Source: Actinotalea lenta (GTDB lineage: Bacteria; Actinomycetota; Actinomycetes; Actinomycetales; Cellulomonadaceae). Taken from it: a DNA stretch of 64,000 nucleotides. A program made the translations under genes and the position numbers. The DNA is taken from NCBI RefSeq assembly GCF_030586465.1, contig NZ_JAUQYP010000001.1, forward strand, positions 248,001 through 312,000. Reading direction: 5' to 3'. Positions within the stretch are counted from its first letter, which is position 1; every line of letters starts with the position of its first letter. The notes below the pieces were generated by a model. It did no database searches. It was not told where the DNA came from and saw nothing but the letters and a program-made list of their open reading frames with translations. This document shows, piece by piece, positions 9,256-18,348 of the stretch.

Positions 9256-9612
9256 TCACTCGGCGTGGCCGGACTCGCCGCGCTCGTCCTCGTCGGCCGC
9301 GTCCTCGACCTCGGCGTCCTCGACCTCGGCGTCCTCGGCGGCCGCGTCCGGGTCGACCACGCGCGGACCGGCCCGCCGGGCCTCGACGCGGTCGGACAGC
9401 CACAGCGCCGCCCGGTCCCGGGATCGGCCGAGCAGGACGTAGGACAACGCCCAGGCGAGCAGCGCGGCGAGCAGCACCAGGAGCCAGCCACCCAGGTGCA
9501 GCCAGAACAGCACGAGCAGGGCCACGACGAACAGGCCGAGGCGCTGCGCGGAGTACACGACCAGGGGCACCGGGCCACGGTAGGCGATCCGCGCGGCTGC
9601 TGTGGGCCGCAC
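9256..9612 (-). CDS. DUF4229 small membrane protein
   Basis: A predicted inner-membrane protein of about 118 residues. Two adjacent hydrophobic helices, beginning LVVYSAQRLGLF and GGWLLVLLAALL, are followed by the LLGRSRDRAALWLSDRVE segment typical of DUF4229. An acidic tail with repeated EDAEV units closes the protein. The role is unknown. The start is uncertain: GTG 9612 has GTGAGG only two bases upstream, while a TTG at 9726 has no ribosome site. The C-terminal three quarters are secure. It lies upstream of the peptidase on the same strand. Confidence 0.7.
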   Translation of the reverse strand: MRPTAAARIAYRGPVPLVVYSAQRLGLFVVALLVLFWLHLGGWLLVLLAALLAWALSYVLLGRSRDRAALWLSDRVEARRAGPRVVDPDAAAEDAEVEDAEVEDAADEDERGESGHAE

Positions 9613-9947
9613 GCCCTCACCTGTGCACCGGGGCTCCGCGTCGGTCCACGTGACATGGCCCGGCGCGCCCCGCGTCGCGCAGTGCGCCTCCGCCCCGGCC
9701 ACGCGCAGGGACGCGCCCGGCGGCAATGATCACGGTTTGGTCTCGGTCGTCATGTGAGCGATCACGTGCCGTTCCAGGACGTTCGACCCACCCCGGGCCT
9801 CTGACCGGCCGCGACGCGCAGCCCCCGTCAGGTTGCAGTGCCGTAAACATCTCGCCGGTGTGTCACCAGGTGGGACAAACCTGTGCTAGCCATGGACGAT
9901 TACGGTCGTCGAGCGCCTGGGACGACCACCGAGAGAGAAGGACGCGC

Positions 9948-11618
9948 ATGACTCACCTCCCCCGGCGCCGCCCAGCGGCGCTCGCGGCCGGCATCGCGGT
10001 CGCGGCCCTCAGCCTCGCCGCATGCTCCAGCGGCGGCTCCGACAACGGATCGACCGACGGCGCCAGCGGCGGCGGCGGCAACAGCGGCGGCTCGATCATC
10101 ATCGGCACCACGGACAAGATCACCACGCTCGACCCGGCAGGCTCGTACGACAACGGGTCGTTCGCCGTGATGAACCAGGTGTTCCCCTTCCTGATGAACA
10201 CCCCGTACGGCAGCCCGGACGTCCAGCCGGACATCGCCGAGTCCGCGACGTTCACCTCGCCGACCGACTACACGGTGACCCTCAAGCCCGACCTGAAGTG
10301 GGCCAACGGGCACGACCTGACCTCCTCGGACGTGAAGTTCAGCTTCGACCGCCAGCTCGCGATCGGGGCGTCCGGCGCCGATGACGGCAACGGCCCCAGC
10401 TCGCTGCTGTACAACCTCGACAGCGTGGACGCGCCCGACCCCACGACCGTCGTGTTCCACCTCAAGTCGCCCAACGACCAGGTCTTCCCGCAGATCCTGT
10501 CCAGCCCGGCGGGACCCATCGTCGACGAGGAGGTCTTCTCCCCGGACTCGCTGACGTCCGACGAGGACATCGTGGCGGGCAAGGCGTTCGCTGGTCCGTA
10601 CGTGATCACCAGCTACGACAAGAACAACCTCATCAGCTACGAGGCGAACCCCGACTACCAGGGTCTGCTGGGAGCGCCCAAGACCAAGAACGTGGACGTC
10701 AAGTACTACGCCGAGGAGTCGAACCTCAAGCTCGACATCCAGCAGGGCAACATCGACGTCGCCTACCGGTCGCTGTCCGCGACCGACATCGAGGACCTGC
10801 GGGGCGACAGCAACGTGGACGTCGTCGACGGCCCCGGCGGTGAGATCCGCTACATCGTCTTCAACTTCGACACGATGCCGTACGGCGCCAAGACCGCCGA
10901 GGCCGACCCGGCCAAGGCCCTGGCCGTCCGGCAGGCCGTGGCGGACCTGGTCGACCGCAAGGAGCTGTCCACGCAGGTCTACAAGGGCACCTACACCCCG
11001 CTGTACTCCTACGTCCCGGCCGGCCTGACCGGTGCCACCGAGGCGCTGAAGTCCATGTACGGCGACGGCAACGGCGGCCCGGACGCCGACAAGGCGAAGT
11101 CGACCCTCGCCGACGCCGGGGTCTCCACGCCTGTCGAGCTGCACCTGCAGTACAACCCGGACCACTACGGCTCCGGCTCGGCCGACGAGTACGCCCTGAT
11201 CAAGGACCAGCTGGACTCCAGCGGCCTGTTCAAGGTCGACCTGCAGTCCACCGAGTGGGTGCAGTACTCCAAGGACCGCACCACCGACGTCTACCCGGCC
11301 TACCAGCTCGGCTGGTTCCCGGACTACTCGGACGCCGACAACTACCTCACGCCGTTCTTCCTGATCGACAACTTCCTGCACAACCACTACGCCAACCAGG
11401 CCGTCAACGACATGATCCTGAAGCAGGCGACCACGCAGGACCCGCAGGCACGGACCGACCTGATCAAGCAGATCCAGGACGCCGTCGCCAAGGACCTGCC
11501 CACCATCCCGCTCCTCCAGGGCGCACAGGTGGCCGTCGTCGGCAAGGACATCTCCGGCGCGGCAGACACGCTGGACGCGTCGTTCAAGTTCCGCTACGGA
11601 GCCCTGTCGAAGGGCTGA
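9948..11618 (+). CDS. Peptide/nickel-type ABC transporter substrate-binding lipoprotein
   Basis: A family 5 extracellular solute-binding protein of 556 residues and the first gene of a four-gene import operon. The N-terminus has an Arg cluster, a hydrophobic stretch and the lipobox LSLAAC. A Gly/Ser-rich linker follows. Family features include TLDPAGSYDNGSFAVMNQVF, YTVTLKPDLKWANGHDLTSS and VRQAVADLVDRKEL. The ligand is probably an oligopeptide, but family 5 proteins also bind sugars and metals, so specificity is open. The ATG at 9948 is preceded by GAGAGAAGGA. An upstream in-frame extension would destroy the signal peptide and is rejected. Confidence 0.93.
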   Translation: MTHLPRRRPAALAAGIAVAALSLAACSSGGSDNGSTDGASGGGGNSGGSIIIGTTDKITTLDPAGSYDNGSFAVMNQVFPFLMNTPYGSPDVQPDIAESATFTSPTDYTVTLKPDLKWANGHDLTSSDVKFSFDRQLAIGASGADDGNGPSSLLYNLDSVDAPDPTTVVFHLKSPNDQVFPQILSSPAGPIVDEEVFSPDSLTSDEDIVAGKAFAGPYVITSYDKNNLISYEANPDYQGLLGAPKTKNVDVKYYAEESNLKLDIQQGNIDVAYRSLSATDIEDLRGDSNVDVVDGPGGEIRYIVFNFDTMPYGAKTAEADPAKALAVRQAVADLVDRKELSTQVYKGTYTPLYSYVPAGLTGATEALKSMYGDGNGGPDADKAKSTLADAGVSTPVELHLQYNPDHYGSGSADEYALIKDQLDSSGLFKVDLQSTEWVQYSKDRTTDVYPAYQLGWFPDYSDADNYLTPFFLIDNFLHNHYANQAVNDMILKQATTQDPQARTDLIKQIQDAVAKDLPTIPLLQGAQVAVVGKDISGAADTLDASFKFRYGALSKG

Positions 11619-11626
11619 CCAGCACG

Positions 11627-11664
11627 GGACCGGGCGCTCGGCTCACGCCGGGCGCCCGGTCCCG
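11627..11664 (+). promoter_or_regulatory. Strong hairpin between binding-protein and permease genes
   Basis: Arms 11627-11642 and 11649-11664 pair at 15 of 16 positions around a 6-base loop. The stem begins 8 bases after the binding-protein stop codon, and no T-run follows. Such hairpins commonly act as 3' stabilisers or partial terminators, so the binding protein is made in excess over the permeases. That role is inferred here from position and shape. Confidence 0.7.
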
Positions 11665-11715
11665 CGTCCGCCCGCTCCGCACGCCCGGCTCCCTGCCACC
11701 AGACAGGACTTCCCC

Positions 11716-12786
11716 ATGACGACGACCGTCGAGCAACCCGCTCCCGAGACCACCAGCAAGGGGGGCGGGTCGCTCGGCCGCTACATCGCGGTCCGGGCGC
11801 TGCTCATCATCCCGACGGTGTTCATCCTGGTCACCACCGTGTTCGTGCTGATGCGGACCACCGGCGACCCGATCACCGCGTCCCAGGGCGGCCGCCTCCC
11901 CCCCGAACAGCTGGCCGAGCGCATCCACGCCGCCGGTTACGACCGGCCGATCCTGGTGCAGTACTGGGACTACCTCACGGGCATCCTGCACGGGGACTTC
12001 GGCACCACGCTGTCCGACCACCGGCCGGTCACCGAGGTGCTGACCACGTTCGGCACGGCGACGCTCGAGCTCGCCATCTACGCGCTCATCGTGGCGTTCC
12101 TGCTGGGCATCCCGCTGGGCCGGCTGGCCGCCTTCCACCGTGACAAGGCCCCGGACGCGGTGCTGCGCGTGCTGGCGATCCTCGCCTACGCGACGCCGGT
12201 GTTCTTCGCGGGCCTGATGCTCAAGCTGGTCTTCTCGGTGTGGCTCAACGTCCTGCCGGTCGCGGGGCGCGCCTCGACGCGCACCGAGCTGACGCTGCAG
12301 AAGGTCGACAACCCCACCGGGATCTACCTCGTCGACGCCCTGCGCACCGGCGACCCCGCGGTGATCGGCGACGTGCTCACGCACGCCGTGCTGCCCGCGC
12401 TCACCCTCGGCCTGCTGACGGCCGGCGTCTTCCTGCGCCTGGTGCGCACCAACGTCATCTCGACCTTCGGCGCCGGCTACGTCGAGGCCGCGCGGTCCCG
12501 CGGTGTCGCCGAGCGCCGCCTCCTGCGCAAGCACGCCTACAAGCCGGCGCTCATCCCGATCGTCACGGTCATCGGGCTGCAGATCGCACTGCTGCTGGGC
12601 GGCGCGGTCCTCACCGAGACCACGTTCGAGTGGAAGGGCCTGGGGTTCCAGCTCGCGCAGTACCTGCAGGCCCGGGACTTCGTCGCGGTGCAGGGCATCG
12701 TGGCCGTGCTCGCGGTGATCGTCGCGGTGACCAACTTCATCGTGGACATCATCGCCGCACTCATCGACCCGAGGGTGAGGTACTGA
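11716..12786 (+). CDS. ABC transporter permease, DppB/OppB type
   Basis: An inner-membrane permease of 356 residues that forms half of the import channel. It begins with a cytoplasmic tail of about 25 residues, then the conserved first helix and FVLMRTTGDPI, the usual start of the DppB family. Five further helices follow. The EAA-type loop that docks the ATPase is YVEAARSRGVAERRLLRKHA. Near the end is the LTETTFEWKGLGFQL motif of this family. The gene follows the hairpin, and the next gene starts one base after its stop codon. Confidence 0.93.
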   Translation: MTTTVEQPAPETTSKGGGSLGRYIAVRALLIIPTVFILVTTVFVLMRTTGDPITASQGGRLPPEQLAERIHAAGYDRPILVQYWDYLTGILHGDFGTTLSDHRPVTEVLTTFGTATLELAIYALIVAFLLGIPLGRLAAFHRDKAPDAVLRVLAILAYATPVFFAGLMLKLVFSVWLNVLPVAGRASTRTELTLQKVDNPTGIYLVDALRTGDPAVIGDVLTHAVLPALTLGLLTAGVFLRLVRTNVISTFGAGYVEAARSRGVAERRLLRKHAYKPALIPIVTVIGLQIALLLGGAVLTETTFEWKGLGFQLAQYLQARDFVAVQGIVAVLAVIVAVTNFIVDIIAALIDPRVRY

Positions 12787-12787
12787 C

Positions 12788-13801
12788 ATGGCCGACGCCA
12801 CCGAGCTCGCCCCGCCCACGGTCCGCCGATCCTGGTGGACCCGGCTGCCCGTCGTGTCCCAGCTGCGCCAGAGCATCGGCCTGCAGCGGGGCATGCTCAT
12901 CGCGGGCCTCGTGCTCGCCGCGATCTTCGTCCTCGCCGCGGTCTTCGCGCCGCTCCTGGCCCCCTACGGCTACAGCCAGCTGCGTGACGCAGCCGGCACG
13001 TTCGGCGCGCAGCAGCCGCCGTCGGCCGAGCACCTGCTGGGCACGACCGTGGGCGGCTACGACGTGCTGTCGCGGGTGATCTGGGGATCGCGCACCGCGC
13101 TCCTCGTCATCGTCGTCGCGGTGACCGCGTCGATCCTCGTCGGCGTGCTCCTCGGTCTGATCTCCGGGTACTTCGGGGGCTGGCTGGACCGCGTGCTCGT
13201 GATGATCGCCGACGCGATCTACGCCTTCCCCTCCCTGCTGCTGGCGATCGTGCTCGCCATCGTGATCAGCGGGGGGCAGTCCAGCATGTGGGGCGGCATC
13301 TTCGCGGCCGCGCTGTCCATCACCGTGATCTTCATCCCGCAGTACCTGCGGGTCACCCGTTCCGAGGTGATCCGGATCAAGTCCGAGGCGTTCGTGGAGT
13401 CCGCGCGCGTGATCGGTGCCGGGCACGTGCGGATCATGAGCCGGCACGTGCTGCGCAACTCGACCCGCACGCTTCCCCTGATCCTCACGCTCAACGCCTC
13501 GGAGGCCATCCTGACGCTGGCGGGCCTGGGCTTCCTCGGGTTCGGCATCGAACCGACCGCGGCGGCCGAGTGGGGCTACGACCTCAACAAGTCGCTGTCC
13601 GACGTGACCGCCGGGATCTGGTGGACGTCGATCTTCCCCGGCCTGGCGATCGTGCTCGTCGTGCTCGGTCTGACGTTGGTGGGCGAGAGCCTCAACGACC
13701 TGGCCGACCCGCGGCTGCGCAAGCGCGCGGCGGGGCCCGAGCCCGTCGAGGACCTCGGTGTGGAGCTGCCCGCCGGGCAGCAGGAGGGCGAGCAGCGATG
13801 A
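12788..13801 (+). CDS. ABC transporter permease, DppC/OppC type
   Basis: The partner inner-membrane permease, 337 residues. It has the N-terminal extra helix of the DppC type, then LAPYGYSQL, LLGTTVGGYDVLSRVIWGSR and an EAA loop in AFVESARVIGAGHVRIMSRH. The last block, GFLGFGIEPTAAAEWGYDL, is diagnostic of DppC. The C-terminal tail is polar. Its stop codon overlaps the start of the ATPase gene (ATGA), so the products are probably made in equal amounts. Confidence 0.93.
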   Translation: MADATELAPPTVRRSWWTRLPVVSQLRQSIGLQRGMLIAGLVLAAIFVLAAVFAPLLAPYGYSQLRDAAGTFGAQQPPSAEHLLGTTVGGYDVLSRVIWGSRTALLVIVVAVTASILVGVLLGLISGYFGGWLDRVLVMIADAIYAFPSLLLAIVLAIVISGGQSSMWGGIFAAALSITVIFIPQYLRVTRSEVIRIKSEAFVESARVIGAGHVRIMSRHVLRNSTRTLPLILTLNASEAILTLAGLGFLGFGIEPTAAAEWGYDLNKSLSDVTAGIWWTSIFPGLAIVLVVLGLTLVGESLNDLADPRLRKRAAGPEPVEDLGVELPAGQQEGEQR

Positions 13802-15489
13802 AGGACGTCGTCGAGATCACCGACCTGGCGGTCAGCTTCGCGACCGACGCCGGCCAGGTGCAGGCCGTGGACGGCGTGACCCTGTCGGTGCACCCGGGCG
13901 AGGTGCTCGCGGTGGTCGGCGAGTCCGGCAGCGGCAAGACCGTCACGGCCAAGACCATCCTGGGCCTGCTCCCGGAGACCGCAAGGGTGCGCGGCGCCGT
14001 GGTGCTGAGCAGCAAGGACGGCACCACCGAGGGCGATGTCGCCCAGATGTCCGCTGCGCGCCTGCGCCAGGTCCGCGGCCGCGACGCGGCGATGGTGTTC
14101 CAGGAGCCCTCGACGGCGCTGAACCCGGTGTACCCGGTGGGCTGGCAGATCATCGAGGGCCTGCGTGCGCACGGCAGGTACACCAGGGCCGAGGCCCGCG
14201 CCGAGGCGATCGACGTGCTGCGCCGGGTCGGCATCCCCGACCCCGAGGAGCGGATCGACCACTACCCGCACCAGTTCTCCGGCGGCCAGAAGCAGCGGAT
14301 CGTCATCGCGCAGGCCCTCGTGCTGGACCCGGGCGTGATCGTTGCTGACGAGCCGACCACCGCGCTGGACGTCACGGTGCAGGCCGAGATCCTGGACCTG
14401 CTGCGCCGGTGCCGGGACGAGTTCGGCGCCGCCGTGGTGCTCATCACGCACAACATGGGCGTCGTCGCGGATCTCGCGGACCGCGTCGCAGTCATGTACC
14501 AGGGCAAGCTCGTCGAGCAGGCGGACGTCCGCACCCTGTTCAGTGCTCCGAAGGAGCCGTACACCCAGCAGCTGCTCGCGGCCGTGCCACGGATCGGCGA
14601 GGGACTGGCGCGCGCGCACGAGCGCGCCGCCCGCCGCCCGGAGGGCTGGGAGGAGCAAGCACCTGTGGTGCGGGCCCGCGACCTGCGGATCGTGTACCCG
14701 GGCCGGTTCCGTCAGCCCGACTTCGTCGCGGTCGACGGCGTGAGCCTGAGCATCCGTCCCGGCGAGGTGCTGGGACTGGTCGGGGAGTCGGGCAGCGGCA
14801 AGACCACCATCGGCCGTGCCATGGCCGGGTTGACGCGCGTGGCCGGCGGATCGCTGGAGGTGCTCGGGGTCGAGCTCCGCGGGGTACGTGAGCGCACCTT
14901 CCGGCCCGTGCGCTCGAAGATCGGCTTCGTGTTCCAGGACCCGGCGACGAGCTTCAACCCGTTGCTGACCATCGCCGAGTGCGTCGCCGAGCCGCTCGTG
15001 GTGCACGGCCGGGCGGAGAACGCCGCCGACGCGCGAGGCCGGGTCGACGAGCTGCTCGAGGCGGTGCAGCTGCCGCGGGCCTTCGGGGCGCGCTTCCCGC
15101 ACGAGCTGTCCGGCGGCCAGCGGCAGCGCGCCAGCCTGGCCCGGGCCCTCGCGCTGGATCCCGAGCTGCTGATCGCCGACGAGCCGACCTCTGCACTGGA
15201 CGTGTCCGTGCAGGCCAGGGTGCTGGACCTGTTCGACGAGCTGCACCGCGAGCTCGAGTTCGCCGCGCTGTTCATCAGCCACGACCTCGCCGTGGTCGAC
15301 ATGCTCGCCGACCGGATCGCGGTGCTGCACCGCGGCCGGCTGGTCGAGGAGGGCACGGGCGACCAGGTGCTCGGCTCACCCCGCGAGCCCTACACCCAAC
15401 GCCTCCTGGCGTCGCTGCCCGTGCCGGACCCCGTCGAGCAGGCCGAACGCCGCGCGCAGTGGCAGCGCCTGCGCGGAGCCGGCGCCTGA
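13798..15489 (+). CDS. Fused dipeptide/oligopeptide-type ABC ATPase (DppD-DppF)
   Basis: A cytoplasmic ATPase of 563 residues with two complete nucleotide-binding domains in one chain, replacing separate DppD and DppF. Domain 1 has Walker A GESGSGKTVTAK, signature FSGGQKQR and Walker B VIVADEPTTALD. Domain 2 has GESGSGKTTIGRA, LSGGQRQR and LLIADEPTSALD. Both carry the H-loop in the ITHN and ISHD segments, and both end with the EPYTQ(Q/R)LL motif of oligopeptide transporter ATPases. The ATG at 13798 overlaps the permease stop; any longer frame is inside the permease gene. This completes the transporter. Confidence 0.94.
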   Translation: MKDVVEITDLAVSFATDAGQVQAVDGVTLSVHPGEVLAVVGESGSGKTVTAKTILGLLPETARVRGAVVLSSKDGTTEGDVAQMSAARLRQVRGRDAAMVFQEPSTALNPVYPVGWQIIEGLRAHGRYTRAEARAEAIDVLRRVGIPDPEERIDHYPHQFSGGQKQRIVIAQALVLDPGVIVADEPTTALDVTVQAEILDLLRRCRDEFGAAVVLITHNMGVVADLADRVAVMYQGKLVEQADVRTLFSAPKEPYTQQLLAAVPRIGEGLARAHERAARRPEGWEEQAPVVRARDLRIVYPGRFRQPDFVAVDGVSLSIRPGEVLGLVGESGSGKTTIGRAMAGLTRVAGGSLEVLGVELRGVRERTFRPVRSKIGFVFQDPATSFNPLLTIAECVAEPLVVHGRAENAADARGRVDELLEAVQLPRAFGARFPHELSGGQRQRASLARALALDPELLIADEPTSALDVSVQARVLDLFDELHRELEFAALFISHDLAVVDMLADRIAVLHRGRLVEEGTGDQVLGSPREPYTQRLLASLPVPDPVEQAERRAQWQRLRGAGA

Positions 15490-15508
15490 CCCGTCGCTCC
15501 GGTCGGGG

Positions 15509-16123
15509 TCAGCCTCGCCGGTCGGGAGCGGCTCGCCGGTCAGGTGCGGCTCGCCGGCGCCGGCGCTGCTGCACCGCTCGGCTCGTCAGGTCGACCGGAC
15601 GGGTGCCGGCCACGTCGCTGAGGACCACGTCGCCCGGTTCCCCGGCCGCTGCGAGCGCCGCACGCGCGCGCCGGAGCAGGCCCGCGGCGGGGTAGGGCTC
15701 GTCCGCGACGGTGGCCACCCCCACCCGGACGGGCTCGCCGTCCGGCCGTGCCGCCACCGCGCGACTGACCCGGACGGCGTACCGGCAGACCTCGTCCGCG
15801 CTGAGCCCGGACAGCACGACCGCCACGGCGTCGCCCAGCTCGGCGAGCGCATCGTCGTCGCGGGACAGGTCCCGCACGACGTCGTGCAGGCGCGCGGACC
15901 TCGTCGCCTCCAGAGGACCTACGAGCACGAGGGCCAGCCCCGCACCTTCCGCGACGGCCGTGCCGGCGAGCACCCCCACCCGGTCACGCAGCTCCGCCTC
16001 GGTGAGCGGCACGAGCTCGACGGGGGCCGCCGCAGGCTGCGCCCGCCACCGTCGGACGGCGAGCGGCAGCCCGACCGTGGCGACAACCCCGACACCCGCG
16101 ATCGAGGCGAGCGTCGTCAGCAC
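15509..16123 (-). CDS. Membrane-anchored protein with degenerate GGDEF-like domain
   Basis: A 204-residue protein with one N-terminal membrane helix (LASIAGVGVVATVGLPLAV). The rest resembles a shortened diguanylate cyclase fold: a helix, LGDAVAVVLSG where GGDEF would be, VRVGVATV, then a helix like the last one of GGDEF domains (LLRRARAALAAA). The catalytic and metal residues are absent, so it cannot be a standard cyclase; a binding or structural role is possible. The assignment is by eye and tentative. The C-terminus is a short Arg-rich repeat (RRAAPDRRAAPDRRG) encoded by 18-base tandem units at 15513-15566. It converges on the ABC operon. Confidence 0.65.
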   Translation of the reverse strand: MLTTLASIAGVGVVATVGLPLAVRRWRAQPAAAPVELVPLTEAELRDRVGVLAGTAVAEGAGLALVLVGPLEATRSARLHDVVRDLSRDDDALAELGDAVAVVLSGLSADEVCRYAVRVSRAVAARPDGEPVRVGVATVADEPYPAAGLLRRARAALAAAGEPGDVVLSDVAGTRPVDLTSRAVQQRRRRRAAPDRRAAPDRRG

Positions 16124-16177
16124 ACTGCCTCATCGACGCGAGTGACGTCCGAGATGAGGGGATTCGCCCGTTCGGCG

Positions 16178-16900
16178 TCAGCCGCCGAGCAGCCCACCCA
16201 GGCCGCCACCCTTGGACTGCACACGCTCGCCGCCACCCGAGCTCACCGACTCGCTGGGCTGCACGATGACGTAGCCCTGGCCACCGAAGGCCATCTGGAG
16301 CATCTCGCCCGTGCCGCCGCGCAGCATGGACCCCAGGCCGCCGGTGTCGACCCGGATGTCCATCGAGACGCCCGCGGTCCAGCAGACGACGGCGTTGGCG
16401 TCCGCGAAGGTCGGCGAGCTCGCGACGTCCAGCGCCACGGGGTCGCCCTTGGTGGTCACAGCGACGTACCCGGTGCCCTGCAGGGAGACGTTGAACATCC
16501 CGCCCGCCATCATGCCGCCCCGGGCCGCGATGCGGTGGATGTCCCACTGGATCGAGTCGGAGAACGCCAGCACGCTCGACCCGTTGACCGAGAGCATGTC
16601 GTTGTCCAGGTACATCACCTGGATCTCCGAGGCCATGTCCGCCACGAAGAGCTCGCCGTTGCCGGTGGCCTGCATGAGGTCCACACCCTCACCGGTGAGC
16701 TTGGACTTGAGGAACTTGTCCAGGCCACCGCTGCCCTTGTTCTGGAAGCGGACGTCACCCTGGTACGCGACCATCGACCCGGTCTTGGCCCACACCGGGC
16801 CGTACTGCATCTGGATCTTCAACAGCTTCTTGTTCTGCAGCGCGAACGGGTCGGGAGACGCCGTCTCCTTGTAGTCGCTGAACAGCGTGCCGTGGATCAT
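16178..16900 (-). CDS. AIM24 family protein
   Basis: A 240-residue protein of the AIM24/TRAP-like beta-sandwich family, named after a yeast mitochondrial protein. Bacterial members have no settled function. Typical segments are QYGPVWAKTGSMVAYQGDV, GNGELFVAD and NGSSVLAFSDSIQWDI. FNVSLQGTGYVAVTTKGDPV and a Gly-rich end (GGGLGGLLGG) complete the pattern. No signal peptide or membrane helix is seen. It is divergent from a small Ala/Pro-rich gene; the pair may share a promoter in the roughly 130 bases between them. Confidence 0.9.
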   Translation of the reverse strand: MIHGTLFSDYKETASPDPFALQNKKLLKIQMQYGPVWAKTGSMVAYQGDVRFQNKGSGGLDKFLKSKLTGEGVDLMQATGNGELFVADMASEIQVMYLDNDMLSVNGSSVLAFSDSIQWDIHRIAARGGMMAGGMFNVSLQGTGYVAVTTKGDPVALDVASSPTFADANAVVCWTAGVSMDIRVDTGGLGSMLRGGTGEMLQMAFGGQGYVIVQPSESVSSGGGERVQSKGGGLGGLLGG

Positions 16901-17028
16901 GCCTCACTCCTTGACGTCGTCGTCATGTGGGTGCCCCGAGCACCGTACCGATCACGACCGGTGAGTCGTAGGGTGAAACACGCAGCGTTCCCCGGACAGC
17001 GTCGCCCGGGGCGAGAGGAAGGACATCG

Positions 17029-17481
17029 ATGGGCTTCCTGGACAAGGCGAAAGCGACCGCGAGCGGTCTGGCCGCGAAGGCCGACGGCGCGCTGAGCAGC
17101 ACGGCGAGCTCGTTCTCCGGGGGAGGTGGCGGACCGTCCCCCGACGCGCTGCTGCACGACCTCGGCATCCTCAGCTACCTCGAGGCCACGGGCCGGCCCG
17201 CCGCTCCCGAGGACCGCGACCGGGTGATGGCCGCTCTGCAGGAGGCGGAGCAGCGCGGCACCCTGCGCTCGTTCGCCCTGCGCACCGCGACCCCCGCCGC
17301 ACCCCCTCCCCCCGGCGCCGCGGCCGCTGCGCCGCCACCGCCCGGTGCGTCCGCCGCCCCGCCACCCGCACCCGCAAGCCCACCGCCCGCACCCGGTGCC
17401 GCTCCGCCGGCCGCGCCGGAGGGCACTCAACCGGCCCCGCCGCCGACGCAGGCTCCCCCGCCACCCCCGTCCTGGGCCTGA
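17029..17481 (+). CDS. Small Ala/Pro-rich hypothetical protein
   Basis: A 150-residue protein of unknown function. The first 85 residues look folded and helical, beginning MGFLDKAKATASGLAAKADG and continuing with a small acidic helical domain (ALLHDLGILSYLEATGR, EDRDRVMAALQEAEQRG). The last 60 residues are low-complexity Pro/Ala, probably unstructured. The ATG is preceded by GAGAGGAAGGA. It lies back to back with the AIM24 gene, which suggests a related job. Confidence 0.75.
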   Translation: MGFLDKAKATASGLAAKADGALSSTASSFSGGGGGPSPDALLHDLGILSYLEATGRPAAPEDRDRVMAALQEAEQRGTLRSFALRTATPAAPPPPGAAAAAPPPPGASAAPPPAPASPPPAPGAAPPAAPEGTQPAPPPTQAPPPPPSWA

Positions 17482-17678
17482 CGCACCACCGCCGACCCCG
17501 CCCCACGGGGGCCGTCGCGGAGCGGGCCGTCGCGGAGCGCACTGAGCGGGGCGGTCGCGAGGTGAGACGGGGCGTTCCACGACGGCGCACGGTGGGTCAC
17601 GCCGCAGCACGCACGGCCGATACTGGCGTTGCCGGGCACCCCCGGCACCCTTGGCATGCCCACACCCCGGAGCACCCG

Positions 17679-17906
17679 ATGACCTCGACCACGCCGGCCG
17701 TCACCCACCCGTCCCACACCCGTCCCGCCGGCCAGGCCCGTGAGCTGATCGACCTTGTCCGGTGGGCTCCCGCACCGCGCTGGGAGGGCGGCGCAGGAGC
17801 CCGGGCGCGCTACCTCGCCTACCTCCTGGGCAGCATGCTCGCGTGGACCGCGGCCGGGCTCGGCGTCGCGGCCGCGCTCGGCAGGCTCACCGGTCTGGCG
17901 GGCTGA
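17679..17906 (+). CDS. Small single-helix membrane protein
   Basis: A predicted protein of 75 residues: a polar N-terminal half containing ELIDLVRWAPAPRWEGG, then one hydrophobic helix (YLLGSMLAWTAAGLGVAAAL) near the C-terminus. I do not recognise the family. The ATG at 17679 follows a weak upstream region. The preceding 200 bases contain a 15-base tandem duplication (GGCCGTCGCGGAGCG) near 17510-17540 but no gene. The gene is probably real because it is compact and has one well-formed membrane helix. Confidence 0.55.
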   Translation: MTSTTPAVTHPSHTRPAGQARELIDLVRWAPAPRWEGGAGARARYLAYLLGSMLAWTAAGLGVAAALGRLTGLAG

Positions 17907-18009
17907 GGGCACGCCTGCCCCGGCGGGAACCGCGCCGCACGCCCGCCCCGCAGGAACCGCGCCGCGCGCCTCCGCGCAGCGCGACGGCCGCCGCGGCACC
18001 CTGGGAACC

Positions 18010-18348
18010 ATGCGCGAGAGTCACAGCAAGGACCTGCGAGACGTGGACCGCGTGCACGTCTCCGTGGTGCTCGACGCCCAGAACCAGCGGCACCGCGGGG
18101 AGATGATCCTGTACGGCGCCGGCCGGCCGATCCTGTACGGACCCGTCGGCCCGGCGGTGTGGGACCACGTGTTCGGCGACCCGAACATCTGGCACGAGCG
18201 CGACGACCTGATGCGACTGATCGCCTCCTTCGAGCTCGAGGCGCTCGGCCTGGCGCTGACGGGCGACGCGGACGCGGAGGAGTTCGTCCCCGCCAACGGC
18301 GCGGGCCCGATGCTGTATCGCAGCACGGTCGAACGGCTGTGGACATGA
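18010..18348 (+). CDS. Conserved-looking hypothetical protein
   Basis: A soluble protein of 112 residues with no motif I recognise. It has an alternating hydrophobic pattern (VHVSVVLDAQNQRHRGEMIL) and a mixed alpha/beta end. The ATG at 18010 is the best start, and a longer frame upstream has no support. Its stop overlaps the start of the alcohol dehydrogenase gene (ATGA), so the two are coupled and may act together. Confidence 0.65.
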   Translation: MRESHSKDLRDVDRVHVSVVLDAQNQRHRGEMILYGAGRPILYGPVGPAVWDHVFGDPNIWHERDDLMRLIASFELEALGLALTGDADAEEFVPANGAGPMLYRSTVERLWT

